A stretch of 44,614 nt of DNA from Promethearchaeota archaeon (GCA_030668025.1 DAOUUT010000003.1:1-44614), one strand, 5' to 3'. Positions 25,060-34,805 are shown, numbered from the stretch's first letter. The notes: generated by a model not told the origin, from the letters alone. Numbers and translations: made by a program.

Positions 25060-26073
25060 ATGGCTCAAGTTATATTTATTTCCAAAAAAACAGTTCGAGA
25101 CGCGTGGCTTTCAGCTGTGGCTCAAGTTTTATATAATGGTGACGATATTAAAACAGAGTACGATAAACAAGAAGATCCTCCATCTAAAGATTCTACTGCA
25201 TTAATAGAAATAAAAGATCCCATAAGTAGTCCAATTATGCGAAAAGAGAAAGTACTGAAAATTAGATCAAAATATGGAAACTCTTTTGAAGTATATGGTT
25301 GTATGGCAGATACCTATTTAATCGGATCAATCCAAAGTGGCTACATTGAAGAAATCATGGAGGGTGTAAACGATCATTATATCTGGGATTCTGGCGTGAG
25401 CTTTCCGTATTCTTATCACGATCGAATATTTAATTATTCTCCCTATTCCCTTGAGGATTCTATACATGTTAATTACGATTTAGAATTAGTTGATAATGAG
25501 TTTGTCAAAAAACACCAAAAACTATTGAAGTCAGATAAAGTTCAGACATCTGACGAATCTAATATTTGGAAAACGAAGAATCTTGTTGAATTTGATTTAA
25601 ATAAAAAAATATCAGAGCAAGTTGGAATTCAAAAGATACCTATTGAAGTAATTAAATTTCCAAAAATAGATCAAATTGAATATATAATTAGAAAATTGAA
25701 AGAAAAACCTTATTCACGCAGAGCTCAAGCAATTACATGGCGCCCGCTTGTTGATCCATTTCATGTCGACCCTCCCTGCCTACAGAGAATTTATATGCGA
25801 GTTAAAGATGACAAATTAATAATGCAAACAACTTGGAGAAGCAGAGATTTATTTAGAGCTTGGGAAGCAAATGTAAATGGAATGATTCGAATTCAGAAAT
25901 ACGTTGCTGAACAGCTCGGCGTAGAGACCGGTCATTACTTAGATTTTAGTAATTCTCTGCATATTTATGGAAATACGATTTCTGAAGTTGAGGACATGTT
26001 TGAGCGCATGAAAAATAGAGGAGAACAATTTCCAGAGGATGTAATTGAATTAATGGAAGAAAATAGTAGCTAG
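25060..26073 (+). CDS. thyA: Thymidylate synthase (archaeal type)
   Basis: A 337-residue protein. The catalytic Cys is in VDPPCLQRI (about 237-245), preceded by SRRAQAITWRPLVDPFH. Then follow WRSRDLFRAWEANVNGM (RS.D......N, the dUMP phosphate and base contacts) and DFSNSLHIYGNTI (the HIY motif). FPYSYHDRIFNY in the first half is the F.YtY..R segment. These are the TS family signatures as found in the archaeal type. It would methylate dUMP to dTMP using a folate or methanopterin. It is longer than the usual archaeal enzyme (about 220), mainly through residues 140-210. The stop TAG and that of the TatD gene on the other strand share the palindrome CTAG. A dUMP or dCMP hydroxymethylase of the same fold cannot be excluded. 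Confidence 0.75.
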   Translation: MAQVIFISKKTVRDAWLSAVAQVLYNGDDIKTEYDKQEDPPSKDSTALIEIKDPISSPIMRKEKVLKIRSKYGNSFEVYGCMADTYLIGSIQSGYIEEIMEGVNDHYIWDSGVSFPYSYHDRIFNYSPYSLEDSIHVNYDLELVDNEFVKKHQKLLKSDKVQTSDESNIWKTKNLVEFDLNKKISEQVGIQKIPIEVIKFPKIDQIEYIIRKLKEKPYSRRAQAITWRPLVDPFHVDPPCLQRIYMRVKDDKLIMQTTWRSRDLFRAWEANVNGMIRIQKYVAEQLGVETGHYLDFSNSLHIYGNTISEVEDMFERMKNRGEQFPEDVIELMEENSS

Positions 26074-26831
26074 CATTCAAAAATTTTAGGAAAAATTTTC
26101 CTTGTATTATCTAATATTTGGTTTTCTAACTCAATTACCGGAATTTCTTTTAATTTTGATATAGCGTTTAAAACATCTCTTATCATAGCGGGTGTACCAA
26201 CTTTTCCCTTATATTTCACTGGACCATCGCTTTCTAGAAGTAAATGTTCTTTATCCACAGTTAAAACCGTTTTTTTTACTGGTGGAGAATAACTAAGAGC
26301 AGGAGTAATAGAAAAGAAATATCCTCTATCGATTCCTTTTTTTAAAAAAACCTCTGGTCCTGAATACCAATGAATATTGACATTAGGAATTTTATATGAA
26401 GGTAGGGTATCAAAAATTATTTTTTCAGCCCCCTTAGTGTGTAAATTAACTGGTAATTCCAACTCTTGAGCTATTGATAGCATTTCGTCAAATATTTTCT
26501 TTTGACGAGGGTACAACTCTTTTTCTTTAACAAAGTGATGGTCTAAACCAATTTCTCCAATTGCACAGATTTTTTCTTTTTTGGTTCTGATTAAGCCTAT
26601 GATTGATTCTAACTGAGTTTCTATGTTTCTATTCATTTTCACCTCCTCAGGATGAACTCCTAAAGCAGCATAAATCTCTTTGTATTGATCAGCAATTTCT
26701 AAGACTCTACTTTGACTTATAGAACTCATTGCTACAGCAATGATCTTTTCAACTCCAACATTTTTAGCTTCATTAATTACTTTGTCAATATGAAAATAAA
26801 GATTTGCGTGACAGTGAACATCAATTAGAAT
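26070..26831 (-). CDS. TatD-like metal-dependent hydrolase, apparent ATT start
   Basis: From the first ATG (26729) the protein would lack its metal site, but the same frame continues upstream as LIDVHCHANLYFHIDKVINE and on. This gives the HxH metal ligands of TatD (H6, H8). The frame is bounded by a TAA directly before the codon at 26831, and no ATG, GTG or TTG lies between 26831 and 26729. An AGGTGA Shine-Dalgarno sequence sits five bases before the ATT at 26831, so translation probably begins at ATT. The protein is then 253 residues, as usual for TatD. Other ligands are ICAIGEIGLDHH, LPVNLHTKGA (H), NVNIHWYSG and LLLESDGP (the final Asp). TatD enzymes are 3'-5' nucleases or D-aminoacyl-type hydrolases. 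Confidence 0.72.
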   Translation of the reverse strand: MLIDVHCHANLYFHIDKVINEAKNVGVEKIIAVAMSSISQSRVLEIADQYKEIYAALGVHPEEVKMNRNIETQLESIIGLIRTKKEKICAIGEIGLDHHFVKEKELYPRQKKIFDEMLSIAQELELPVNLHTKGAEKIIFDTLPSYKIPNVNIHWYSGPEVFLKKGIDRGYFFSITPALSYSPPVKKTVLTVDKEHLLLESDGPVKYKGKVGTPAMIRDVLNAISKLKEIPVIELENQILDNTRKIFPKIFEC

Positions 26832-26880
26832 TTAAATCACCTATATATAATTAAAATAAGGTTGAGAAATAATAATAGTA

Positions 26881-27216
26881 TTACATTCGGTTAATTTCAG
26901 CCCTTAAATGAACAATCTTCTTTACTAAAGCATATTTTCCTCTAGGGAATTCTTGAGTATCTAAATAACTCATTAATTGCTCTAATTCTTTTGCTAAGTA
27001 GTTTTTAATGTCTTCTTTCGTTACATTTCCTAAAATCTTAGGTAACGGCTCAAATTGCTCGACTCTCTTTATTCTTAAGTTTGATATTGTTTTAGCTAAC
27101 TGGGCTTGAAAACCTTTTGATTCGGAAGGATCGGCGCCAGCAAGCATATCTAATGAGGTTTGTAAACCATTGATGAATGATTCTAAATCCCTGATATCAA
27201 CTTTATCTTCGTTCAT
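26881..27216 (-). CDS. Conserved-looking helical protein of unknown function
   Basis: A 111-residue, all-helical, charged protein (MNEDKVDIRDLESFINGLQT) with a central FEPLPKILGNVTKEDIKNYL segment and a basic C-terminal helix. No cysteines, no membrane segment and no recognised motif. It lies 49 bases upstream of tatD on the same strand and may be co-transcribed with it. The frame has good composition and a clean ATG start, so I take it as a real gene. Confidence 0.6.
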   Translation of the reverse strand: MNEDKVDIRDLESFINGLQTSLDMLAGADPSESKGFQAQLAKTISNLRIKRVEQFEPLPKILGNVTKEDIKNYLAKELEQLMSYLDTQEFPRGKYALVKKIVHLRAEINRM

Positions 27217-27397
27217 AGAAATTTCTATAATCTAAATATTTCCACTTCTTATATCCTATATAAAGTATTTTTATATAAATTTCTTCATGTGTTATTTTAA
27301 AATTAAAATAATACTAATAAAGCGAAATTACTATCAATAATCTTTTATTTACAGTAAAAAATCTTATTAATATTTTCAATAAAATCGATGGTGTTAT

Positions 27398-28135
27398 TTA
27401 TCCAAACTCTTCATATAATAATTGAGCTAATGATTTTAGAACTATATCTCTTAAATTTTCATCGTTTAGTCGAATTTTATCAGAAAATTCAATTTGAATG
27501 GTTTGACTATTTTTAATATGACTTGCACCATATTTCTTCGTGATATAACCCCCTTTTAAAACAAACTCTCTCCTTAAATGATGACCGGGAGCTATGGCTA
27601 TATTTAAATTGTTAAACTTCTTTACTATTTTCCCCCGAAAACTTTTACCCCAATCCCTTTTAGGGATCGAATTAGGATATAATGATTCTAAATTATTTGT
27701 TCCTAAAATTAATTCAACGTCTCGAAATCCTTTTGGTCGTTTGTCTTTTTCAAATCCGTGAATATCTATCAACATTGAACGGTTGAAAGTCTCTAAATTG
27801 TGTAAAATTAATTCTTCTATCTTATTATGATAAAAGTAATAAATTTTCTTAGCCAAATCTGATTCTGGATCAAATGCTTCAGATGAATTTCTATTAAAAT
27901 CTATTTTTGCTCTATGGATTTTTGATATGATATAGGATGGCGTTTGAAATTTAGAGACATTTTTAATCTTTTCAATTAACTCTCGTGCTAATTTTATTGT
28001 ATCTTTATCTGTTCCATGGATGCCATTAGTTCTCTGAGGAATATGGTCACATTTAGTTGCGCCGCCGTGAGGGACTGAAATAATTAATGGAATTGATCCC
28101 CTATTAAATTCAATATAATCTTTATTATCAACCAT
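27398..28135 (-). CDS. N-formylglutamate amidohydrolase-family protein
   Basis: A 245-residue protein with the family motifs. They are IISVPHGG (about 14-21), GTDKDTIKLARELIE (about 40-54, with the D.dT segment), HRAKIDFNRNSSEA (the D.NR motif), LIDIHGFEKD (the metal-binding D-x-H) and NSQTIQIEFSDKIR (Q.E.S..R) near the end, with GGYITKKYG before it. The family hydrolyses N-formylglutamate or related N-acyl amino acids with a zinc ion. The exact substrate here is open. The island carries a 5'-truncated distant homologue at 11793-12425. It has a clean ATG start, and no operon partner is evident. Confidence 0.72.
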   Translation of the reverse strand: MVDNKDYIEFNRGSIPLIISVPHGGATKCDHIPQRTNGIHGTDKDTIKLARELIEKIKNVSKFQTPSYIISKIHRAKIDFNRNSSEAFDPESDLAKKIYYFYHNKIEELILHNLETFNRSMLIDIHGFEKDKRPKGFRDVELILGTNNLESLYPNSIPKRDWGKSFRGKIVKKFNNLNIAIAPGHHLRREFVLKGGYITKKYGASHIKNSQTIQIEFSDKIRLNDENLRDIVLKSLAQLLYEEFG

Positions 28136-28227
28136 ATCCTGTTTTTTCCTAAATCATAAAAGCTATAGTAGAAAAAGAAAATAAGATATTAAAAAAATTG
28201 TTTTATATTAGAAATTAAAAAATTTGC

Positions 28228-28767
28228 TTAGGTTATTATTGTAAGAGCGCGTAGTATAATAAACACAACAAGCCACAATCCAAAACCGATAATACCAAAA
28301 ATGTAATAAGCCCAAATGTTTTTATCTTTCACGAAAACCTCGTGACAAAAGAGCCAAGAAATTAAACTTCCGAGAATACCAATTATAATGTCTGTTGTAA
28401 TATTTTCCCAACTATCGAGCCGTCCCTCAAATTTCCATCCCAATTCAATAAACAAGAAATTCTCTAAAACTTCCCATAAAATTATAAATGCGAAACTAAG
28501 AATAAATACGAAGAGTAGCGAGAAAACTGGCGTTTTACCATGTTTTTTGGGTATAGTATAGAACAGCGAAAAGAAAAGGAACAAACCTATACCAAAACAA
28601 AGGTGACCTATTGAATAAAAATCTAACCAAGCAAGACCTACCATAGACGGGTCCATAGCAAATAAATCTGTAAATAACATATCAATATCACTATCCTGTT
28701 TTATTTGATTTTTTTTATTATGAATTAATTTAAAATATATTTTAAATATATAATACCAATTCACCAT
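28228..28767 (-). CDS. Membrane protein with WE..EN and DS..N...D motifs
   Basis: A 179-residue (or about 150-residue) protein with about four transmembrane helices. Conserved-looking motifs are IGHLCFGIGLF, ILWEVLENFLFIELGW and DSWENITTDIIIGILG. They resemble the WExxEN and GDSxxN..D signatures of DUF2585/VanZ-type membrane proteins, whose role is unknown. The first 29 residues are basic and not membrane-like, so the true start may be the ATG at 28680. That would leave room for a promoter in front of the divergent gene at 28792, whose start is only 24 bases from the outer ATG. Confidence 0.55.
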   Translation of the reverse strand: MVNWYYIFKIYFKLIHNKKNQIKQDSDIDMLFTDLFAMDPSMVGLAWLDFYSIGHLCFGIGLFLFFSLFYTIPKKHGKTPVFSLLFVFILSFAFIILWEVLENFLFIELGWKFEGRLDSWENITTDIIIGILGSLISWLFCHEVFVKDKNIWAYYIFGIIGFGLWLVVFIILRALTIIT

Positions 28768-28791
28768 ATATAACCTTATTTTGTGTTATAA

Positions 28792-30072
28792 TTGCAATCA
28801 AAAATAGCATTAGTTGTTTTGTATCAAAAACAAAACATTTATAGTTTTAACGCGTTAATTGGCGCCATTGAAACTGAACGCGGGTTAGATGACGTTAAGA
28901 TTTATTTTATTCGTGGCTATGAAAACCTTATTAACGAGTTAGAAAAAATAATTCAAAATCATCAAAAAGTTGTTGTAGGAATATCTTTTTTTACAACTCA
29001 ATTATGGGAGATTCTTGATTTAATTAAGGTTTTAAGGGAAAAGTATAACAAACGAGCTTTATTTATCGCAGGTGGCCCTCATCCGACAGGGGATCCAAAA
29101 GGAACTCTTGAAATGGGATTTGATTTAGTTGTGAAGGGCGAAGGCGAGGAAACTTTAATAGAAATTCTTAAAAAGATTAAGAATGATGAGAATGTTAATG
29201 GTATAAGAGGAATTGCTTATCTTGATGCAAGTAATAACTTTATACTAACTGAAAAAAGACAATGGATCAATTTGGATAAATATCCTCCTTTACCTGTTAA
29301 AAATGTAAGGTTTGGAGCAATTGAAATAACTAGAGGATGTCCTTATGTTTGTTATTTTTGCCAAACACCTTATATTTTGGGAACTCTTCCAAGACATAGA
29401 AGTATTAATTCAATTTGTAAAACAGTTAAATTTATGAAAGGTTTTAATAAAACAGATATAAGATTTATTACTCCAAATGCTTTTTCTTACGGCTCATTGG
29501 ACGGGAAAACGCTTAATCTTCCCCAATTAGAAGAATTATTAATTCAAATAAGGGAAATAATCAAACCGAAAGGGAGGATATTCTTAGGATCGTTTCCATC
29601 CGAAGTTAGGCCTGAACACGTGACTACTGAGTCTTTAGAATTGGTTTTAAAATACGCTGCTAACGATAACATAACAATCGGAGCCCAATCGGGAAGTCAG
29701 AGAATATTAGACTTGTGTAATAGAGGTCACTCTGTTAATTCTGTTTATAAAGCTGTTGAATTGACAATAGAAAATGGCTTATTAGCAAATGTAGACTTTA
29801 TTTTTAGCTTACCTAATGAAACAGAGGAAGATATAGACCTCACAATTAAATTAATGAAAGATTTGTGTGATATGGGAGCAATTATTCATACTCATACTTT
29901 TATGCCTTTACCTCTTACAGTTTTTGCGAATGAGAAAGTGAAAAAAGTTGAAGAAAAAATTAGAAAGGTAATTTCAGAACTAACTTCTAAAGGATTGGCT
30001 GATGGAAATTGGAAAAAACAAGAAAATTTAGCAAATAAAATATCTGAATATTTAAAAACTAAAAAAAGCTGA
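28792..30072 (+). CDS. B12-binding / radical SAM protein (MJ_1487-like)
   Basis: A 426-residue protein. Residues 1-150 are a cobalamin-binding-type Rossmann domain (VVVGISFFTTQLWEILDLI, then LFIAGGPHPTGDP and VVKGEGEETLIEI). The radical SAM core follows with CPYVCYFC (C183, C187, C190, the Fe-S cluster site). EVRPEHVT and NITIGAQSGSQRILDLCNRG at about 300 are typical for B12-type radical SAM enzymes. The pattern matches the MJ_1487 family of archaea. It would do radical chemistry, possibly methylation, on an unknown substrate. The start is a TTG at 28792 with no Shine-Dalgarno sequence. The C-terminal 60 residues are basic and helical. Confidence 0.75.
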   Translation: MQSKIALVVLYQKQNIYSFNALIGAIETERGLDDVKIYFIRGYENLINELEKIIQNHQKVVVGISFFTTQLWEILDLIKVLREKYNKRALFIAGGPHPTGDPKGTLEMGFDLVVKGEGEETLIEILKKIKNDENVNGIRGIAYLDASNNFILTEKRQWINLDKYPPLPVKNVRFGAIEITRGCPYVCYFCQTPYILGTLPRHRSINSICKTVKFMKGFNKTDIRFITPNAFSYGSLDGKTLNLPQLEELLIQIREIIKPKGRIFLGSFPSEVRPEHVTTESLELVLKYAANDNITIGAQSGSQRILDLCNRGHSVNSVYKAVELTIENGLLANVDFIFSLPNETEEDIDLTIKLMKDLCDMGAIIHTHTFMPLPLTVFANEKVKKVEEKIRKVISELTSKGLADGNWKKQENLANKISEYLKTKKS

Positions 30073-30092
30073 GCGAATTGTTTTAATGTATT

Positions 30093-31997
30093 TTACAGAT
30101 CAAAGGCAAATTCAGTAACACCTTCTTCAATCTTTTTTATTTTTAATGTATAGCCAGAAGTATTAATAATATGGAGCATTGATTTATTTTCTAATAAAAT
30201 TGAGCCCCCAAATGTTCTATAATTGAGTTCTTTAGCAATTTGTATTAAGTAATTTAATAAGAATTTAGTAATTCCTAAATTTCTCCAATCTCTATGAACA
30301 ACAAACGCAATTTCTCCTAAAGAGGCTTGGAACGTTTTAAAGAATGCCCCTATTGCAATAATATTATCTTTTCCTTTTTCGTTAAATTCTCCTACTAATA
30401 TCATATTTGTAGTATAATCGATATTAACTAAGGGTTGAATTTTCTTGTGACGAAAATCTTTCATGGGAGAAAAGAATCTAAAATACCTATCTTTAGCATC
30501 TAAAGAATAATGAAGTTCTTGGATCATTCTTTCGTCAGTTGGTTTTACTGGACGAATCTTGATGGTCTTTCCATTACTTAATTCCAATTTAGTTTCGTAT
30601 TTTTCGGGATAAATGCTTATTCTACCATCAATAGAAACTGGTAAGGTTTGATCAGAGTAGATATAATTCCATTTTTTTGCGTGTTCTAATAGTTCTTCTC
30701 GAAAATCCGGATGAGCGATGTTTATCATTTCTAGAACTCTTTCTCGTATACTTTTTCCATAAAGATAAGCTATCCCCCACTCAGTTGCAATGTAATGTAC
30801 ATCACCTCTAGTTACTACTACTCCCGCACCAGGTTGAAGGTATGGAACGATTCGAGAGACTGTAGTTCCGTCTTTCATGGCGGCCGTAGAAGGTAGGACC
30901 ATAATTGGTTTCCCATTCTTTGATCGAGCAGCGCCCCTCACAAAATCAACTTGCCCCCCGATTCCACTATAAAATTGATGTCCAATTGAATCTGAATTTA
31001 CTTGTCCTGTTAAATCAACAGAAAGCGCCGCGTTGATCGCAATTTGCTTCTTATTCTGGCTAATTATAAACGGATCATTTGTATAATCGCACGGATGAAA
31101 TTCTACCATTGGATTATCGTCCACAAAGTCGTATAATCGTCTTGTGCCCATAACAAAAGAACAGATTATTTTATCTTTATGTATCGTCTTTTTTTTACAA
31201 GTAACAACTCCATTTTCGACAAGATCTACTATACCATCTGAGAAGACTTCACTGTGTATTCCCAAATTTTTCTTATCTGCTAATTCGATAGTTACCGCGT
31301 TTGGAATTTCACCAATACCCATTTGGATAGTGGATTCATCTTCTATTAGGGATGCTACAAATTTTGCTATTTTAGTAGAAACGGCATCAGGTTCTCCGTA
31401 ACTGAACTCTATAACATCGTGATTAGAAATAACAAACGCGTCTATGTCGTCCATATGAATAAACGAGTCACCTAATGTACGGGGCATATTGGGGTTAATT
31501 TCGGCTACTACATATTCAGAACTTTCGGCTATAGGTTTAACAATATCTACATTAATACCGTAACTACAAAAGCCATATCTATCTGGTGGGCTCACTTGAA
31601 TGAGTGCCGTATCTAAATGCATTTTACCTAGTTTAAATAACCAGGAAATTTCAGATAATAGAATTGGAGTGTAATCCGCTTGACCATCTCTAATGTATTT
31701 CCGAAGTGATTTTCCTATAAAAAAAGCATTATGTCTAAATAAATCCTCTAGTCCCCCAGCTGTTTCATAATAATCTAAATCGCTTAAACTAAGAAAATGT
31801 AAGATTTCTACATCAGGAAGTTCTAAACCTAACTCAATTAGCTTCTTAGTTAAGTCTATAGGTTCTGCACAACCTGAATCTATAAATATCCGGTCTCCAG
31901 GTTTTATGAAATTTTTAATCGCTTTTGTAATTGAAACTTTTTTTTTACTATATTTATTTATTAAAAAGGATAAGTCTTTTTTACGATAGTTGGACAA
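30093..31997 (-). CDS. Acyl-CoA hydrolase/CoA-transferase fused to a GNAT acetyltransferase
   Basis: A 634-residue two-domain protein. Residues about 1-470 are the acetyl-CoA hydrolase/4-hydroxybutyrate CoA-transferase fold. They show IKPGDRIFIDSGCAEP near the N-terminus, GIHSEVFSDG with the catalytic Glu E250, and GQVNSDSIGHQFYSGIGGQVDF, VLPSTAAMKDGTTVSRIVP and ATEWGIAYLYGKS. Residues about 475-634 are a GNAT domain starting IKIRPVKPTDE, with VHRDWRNLGITKFLL as the acetyl-CoA loop (a relaxed R-x-x-G-x-A/G). The fusion of both is known in bacteria and archaea. It probably moves CoA between short acyl groups, with the GNAT part acylating or regulating. The divergent neighbour faces away. ATG at 31997 is good. 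Confidence 0.78.
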   Translation of the reverse strand: MSNYRKKDLSFLINKYSKKKVSITKAIKNFIKPGDRIFIDSGCAEPIDLTKKLIELGLELPDVEILHFLSLSDLDYYETAGGLEDLFRHNAFFIGKSLRKYIRDGQADYTPILLSEISWLFKLGKMHLDTALIQVSPPDRYGFCSYGINVDIVKPIAESSEYVVAEINPNMPRTLGDSFIHMDDIDAFVISNHDVIEFSYGEPDAVSTKIAKFVASLIEDESTIQMGIGEIPNAVTIELADKKNLGIHSEVFSDGIVDLVENGVVTCKKKTIHKDKIICSFVMGTRRLYDFVDDNPMVEFHPCDYTNDPFIISQNKKQIAINAALSVDLTGQVNSDSIGHQFYSGIGGQVDFVRGAARSKNGKPIMVLPSTAAMKDGTTVSRIVPYLQPGAGVVVTRGDVHYIATEWGIAYLYGKSIRERVLEMINIAHPDFREELLEHAKKWNYIYSDQTLPVSIDGRISIYPEKYETKLELSNGKTIKIRPVKPTDERMIQELHYSLDAKDRYFRFFSPMKDFRHKKIQPLVNIDYTTNMILVGEFNEKGKDNIIAIGAFFKTFQASLGEIAFVVHRDWRNLGITKFLLNYLIQIAKELNYRTFGGSILLENKSMLHIINTSGYTLKIKKIEEGVTEFAFDL

Positions 31998-32150
31998 ATA
32001 ATCACCAATTAAATATTTAGCCTTACAGTTATCGATAAGTATTAAACAATTTTAAATATAATCAAAACAAGCTTTCTATCATCTAACGGAATTGGAATTA
32101 GTTGGAGAAATTAAATTTTTTCAATTTTTTGGTGTCTATTCATCATGTCC

Positions 32151-32795
32151 TTAGTTCTTTGAAAAAAGTATCAAATTTACGATAGAGTTAATATATTTGC
32201 TCTTTTGGATTTTGCATGTGCGAGCTGTCTTCATAAAATTAAAGGATTCTGCTAGCGCATCAAGATAGGAAATATTATATAAAATCGAAATATTTTTGTT
32301 ATTATGCATATACAGCTTATCCAATTTAATCTGAATTTGTTTTTGGCTCAGTTTATCAGATTTCTTTCCTAATCTTCTCATAACTTCTTGTACTGACTTG
32401 TTAAAGTGTATGTCTCGAATACTTGTAATTAAAGAACTTAATACGATTGTATATAAAATTACTACATCAAAATTCGTACCATGCATTGCCGTTAATTTGA
32501 TTTGTATATCTTGATATATTTCTCTTATGTAATTATCGTTAATTCCTTTAATTATTTTAAAAGGTTGAAAAAAGCTCATGTAATTTCCATCTAAAAACAA
32601 TTGAATATTATCGTTAAAGAGGTCCTTAAATCTTTTAACAATGAGACCAGAATTTTTTATTTTAATTGATATTTCAGGCGTTCTACCGAGAATTGTATCG
32701 CTACCGCTTAGATAAAACTGTTGTTTAATAAGATTATCTGTAACTTTATATAAACGCTTTAAATCGGTATTTATAACCAAACCACCAAAAATCAA
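32151..32795 (-). CDS. Unknown protein, possibly longin/roadblock-like
   Basis: A 214-residue protein starting at a TTG. The N-terminus LIFGGLVINTDLKRLYKV looks like the first strands of a longin or roadblock-type domain, and the open frame continues 13 codons upstream of the TTG without a better start. Residues about 90-130 are hydrophobic (VVILYTIVLSSLITSIRD), probably one helix in the fold rather than a membrane segment. The C-terminal half is basic with several Asn, Lys and Tyr. I recognise no family with confidence. It diverges from the HtpX-like gene with a 189-base gap that should hold both promoters. Confidence 0.5.
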   Translation of the reverse strand: MIFGGLVINTDLKRLYKVTDNLIKQQFYLSGSDTILGRTPEISIKIKNSGLIVKRFKDLFNDNIQLFLDGNYMSFFQPFKIIKGINDNYIREIYQDIQIKLTAMHGTNFDVVILYTIVLSSLITSIRDIHFNKSVQEVMRRLGKKSDKLSQKQIQIKLDKLYMHNNKNISILYNISYLDALAESFNFMKTARTCKIQKSKYINSIVNLILFSKN

Positions 32796-32984
32796 TATTG
32801 CATGTCTTGTTGAAATATTAGTAATAAAATTCTATTTTATTCTTTTCGGAATTGTCAACTTACTAATTCTATTAGAAAATATTAATTAATTAGTGTTTCA
32901 TGAATATTAGTAACAATTTATTATAACAATAAATATATTTATCCAAAATTAGTAAAATAAAATTAAAACTTTAAGTGAATCGAA

Positions 32985-34706
32985 ATGGGATTGAAATTAG
33001 CATCAACAATGGCAGTATTATTCTTATTTGCCCTCATCTATGCGGTTGTTTTTATTATTGGAGTTTGGTTTTTACCAGGTAATCTATTAGGTTTGTCGAT
33101 AATGATTGGTTTTACTGTTTTAATCGTAATGCTTCAATATGGAATTTCCCCATTAATTATAAGATTAATTTACAGAATCGATTGGATTCCCTACGAAGAT
33201 TTTACTCGCCAATACCCACATTTAGCAGATGTAATAGATAAAGTTGTGGCAATTCGGGGGATTAAAACGCCTAGAATGGGAATAATTCACGATTTAAACC
33301 CCCAAGCATTTACATTTGGTTATACAAAGAATAGCGCGAGAATTGTAATCACTGACGGAATATTACACTATTTAGACGAAGGCGAACAAAGTGCTGTAGT
33401 TGCTCACGAATTAGGACACGTTGTACACAATGATTTCATTTTAATGACAGTAGTTTTTGCTATTCCTTTAATTTTATTGACGATAGCCCGATGGGCTTAC
33501 TACACCGTCCGGTTTGCAGGTTTATTCAAAAGCTCTAAAGACGATGATGCGGGAAGTTATATTGTTTTGGTATTAATTGTCGTGGCAGTTGTATCGTATA
33601 TTTCTTATTATATTGGAAACCTAGTGTCTTTATTCGTTAGTCGAATCCGAGAATATTTTGCGGATCAGCACGCTGCTGAATTGACTGAAAACCCAAATAC
33701 ATTATCCACAGCTTTAGTTAAAATAGCCTATGGATTGATAGCAGGCGGTACCGAAGCTGAAATTAAAGAAAGACAAAAATCAAGAGTAAGAGGACTTCGA
33801 GGTTTGGGGATTTTCGATCCGAAGAAAGCGAGTCATTTAGCTGCGCAAAGTATGGACAATCATGGGCGCGTTTCGAAGAGAGTAGTTCAAGCAGCCGCGG
33901 GTTGGGATCTTTTTAATCCTTGGGCAAAATATTTTCAAACATTCAGCACCCATCCTTTACCTGCGAAAAGAATCCAACGATTAAATGGGCAATGTGCCAC
34001 ATATGGAGTACCTGTTGAATACGATTTTTCTGAGGCAAGAATGATTAAAGAACAACAAGTAGGAAAATCTATGGTCGGCGAATTTATTACCGATCTTTTC
34101 ATTAAACAATTGCCAACGACTATTCTTATATTATTAGTTGGAATGACAGTCATCTGGATCCTGGGATTGGTAGGTTTGATAGCCTTAGGAACATTAACTA
34201 CGTTAAACAATCTGATTATTCTATGGGCTATTGGATTTTTCATTATGGGTTTGGGAGTGATAGTGCGAACTTCTTTCATGTACCGAAGCGGATTTGAACC
34301 TAGTAATGTAGTTGAATTAATTACTAACATAAAAGTATCGCCAATTCGTGCAGTTCCTGCAATTATCGAAGGAAAAATAGTAGGAAAAGGTGTTCCAGGT
34401 TATTACTTGGGAGAAGATCTATATTTCCAAGATAACACCGGCCTAATGTACATAGATTATCGATTCGGATTTAGTCTGGTAGACTTTTTTTGGGCTCTTA
34501 CGAAAGCTAATAGATTAGTAGGTCAACGGGTAAGAATTAAAGGGTGGTATAGACGAGGTCCAGGTCCATACCTTCAAGTCGACACGATTGAGACAGAATC
34601 AGGTAAACGGTATCGCAATTACTCGAAACATATGACTTATATCTTAGCAGTGGTATTCTTTGGTATTGGCACCTTCCTTTTCTATCTCTTGTTTACCACA
34701 ATTTAA
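32985..34706 (+). CDS. htpX: HtpX-like M48 membrane metalloprotease
   Basis: A 573-residue membrane protein. The zinc motif is AHELGHVVHND (HELGH, H141-E142-H145). The third ligand sits in IREYFADQHAAE after a membrane helix pair, the M48 layout. Two transmembrane helices precede the site (about 9-28, 33-55) and two follow it (about 155-175, 190-215). A further pair lies near residues 370-415, and the last one is at the C-terminus. Residues about 460-540 form a small beta-rich (OB-like) domain reading IRAVPAIIEGKIVGKGVPGY, and later IKGWYRRGPGPYLQVDTIE. HtpX degrades damaged membrane proteins. The C-terminal extension is about 280 residues beyond the usual HtpX and also occurs in some archaeal homologues. 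Confidence 0.8.
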   Translation: MGLKLASTMAVLFLFALIYAVVFIIGVWFLPGNLLGLSIMIGFTVLIVMLQYGISPLIIRLIYRIDWIPYEDFTRQYPHLADVIDKVVAIRGIKTPRMGIIHDLNPQAFTFGYTKNSARIVITDGILHYLDEGEQSAVVAHELGHVVHNDFILMTVVFAIPLILLTIARWAYYTVRFAGLFKSSKDDDAGSYIVLVLIVVAVVSYISYYIGNLVSLFVSRIREYFADQHAAELTENPNTLSTALVKIAYGLIAGGTEAEIKERQKSRVRGLRGLGIFDPKKASHLAAQSMDNHGRVSKRVVQAAAGWDLFNPWAKYFQTFSTHPLPAKRIQRLNGQCATYGVPVEYDFSEARMIKEQQVGKSMVGEFITDLFIKQLPTTILILLVGMTVIWILGLVGLIALGTLTTLNNLIILWAIGFFIMGLGVIVRTSFMYRSGFEPSNVVELITNIKVSPIRAVPAIIEGKIVGKGVPGYYLGEDLYFQDNTGLMYIDYRFGFSLVDFFWALTKANRLVGQRVRIKGWYRRGPGPYLQVDTIETESGKRYRNYSKHMTYILAVVFFGIGTFLFYLLFTTI

Positions 34707-34805
34707 CAAAATCTATCAATTTTTTTTTATTCTTTTTCACATTAATGTTATTCAACAGTAAACTTATTTCGTTTTGAATATTCAAGATTTGTAATTTTAA
34801 ATAAG

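Noticed and set aside
33935..34330. 131-codon open frame on the minus strand
   Set aside because: It lies inside the HtpX-like gene on the other strand and shows no domain of its own.
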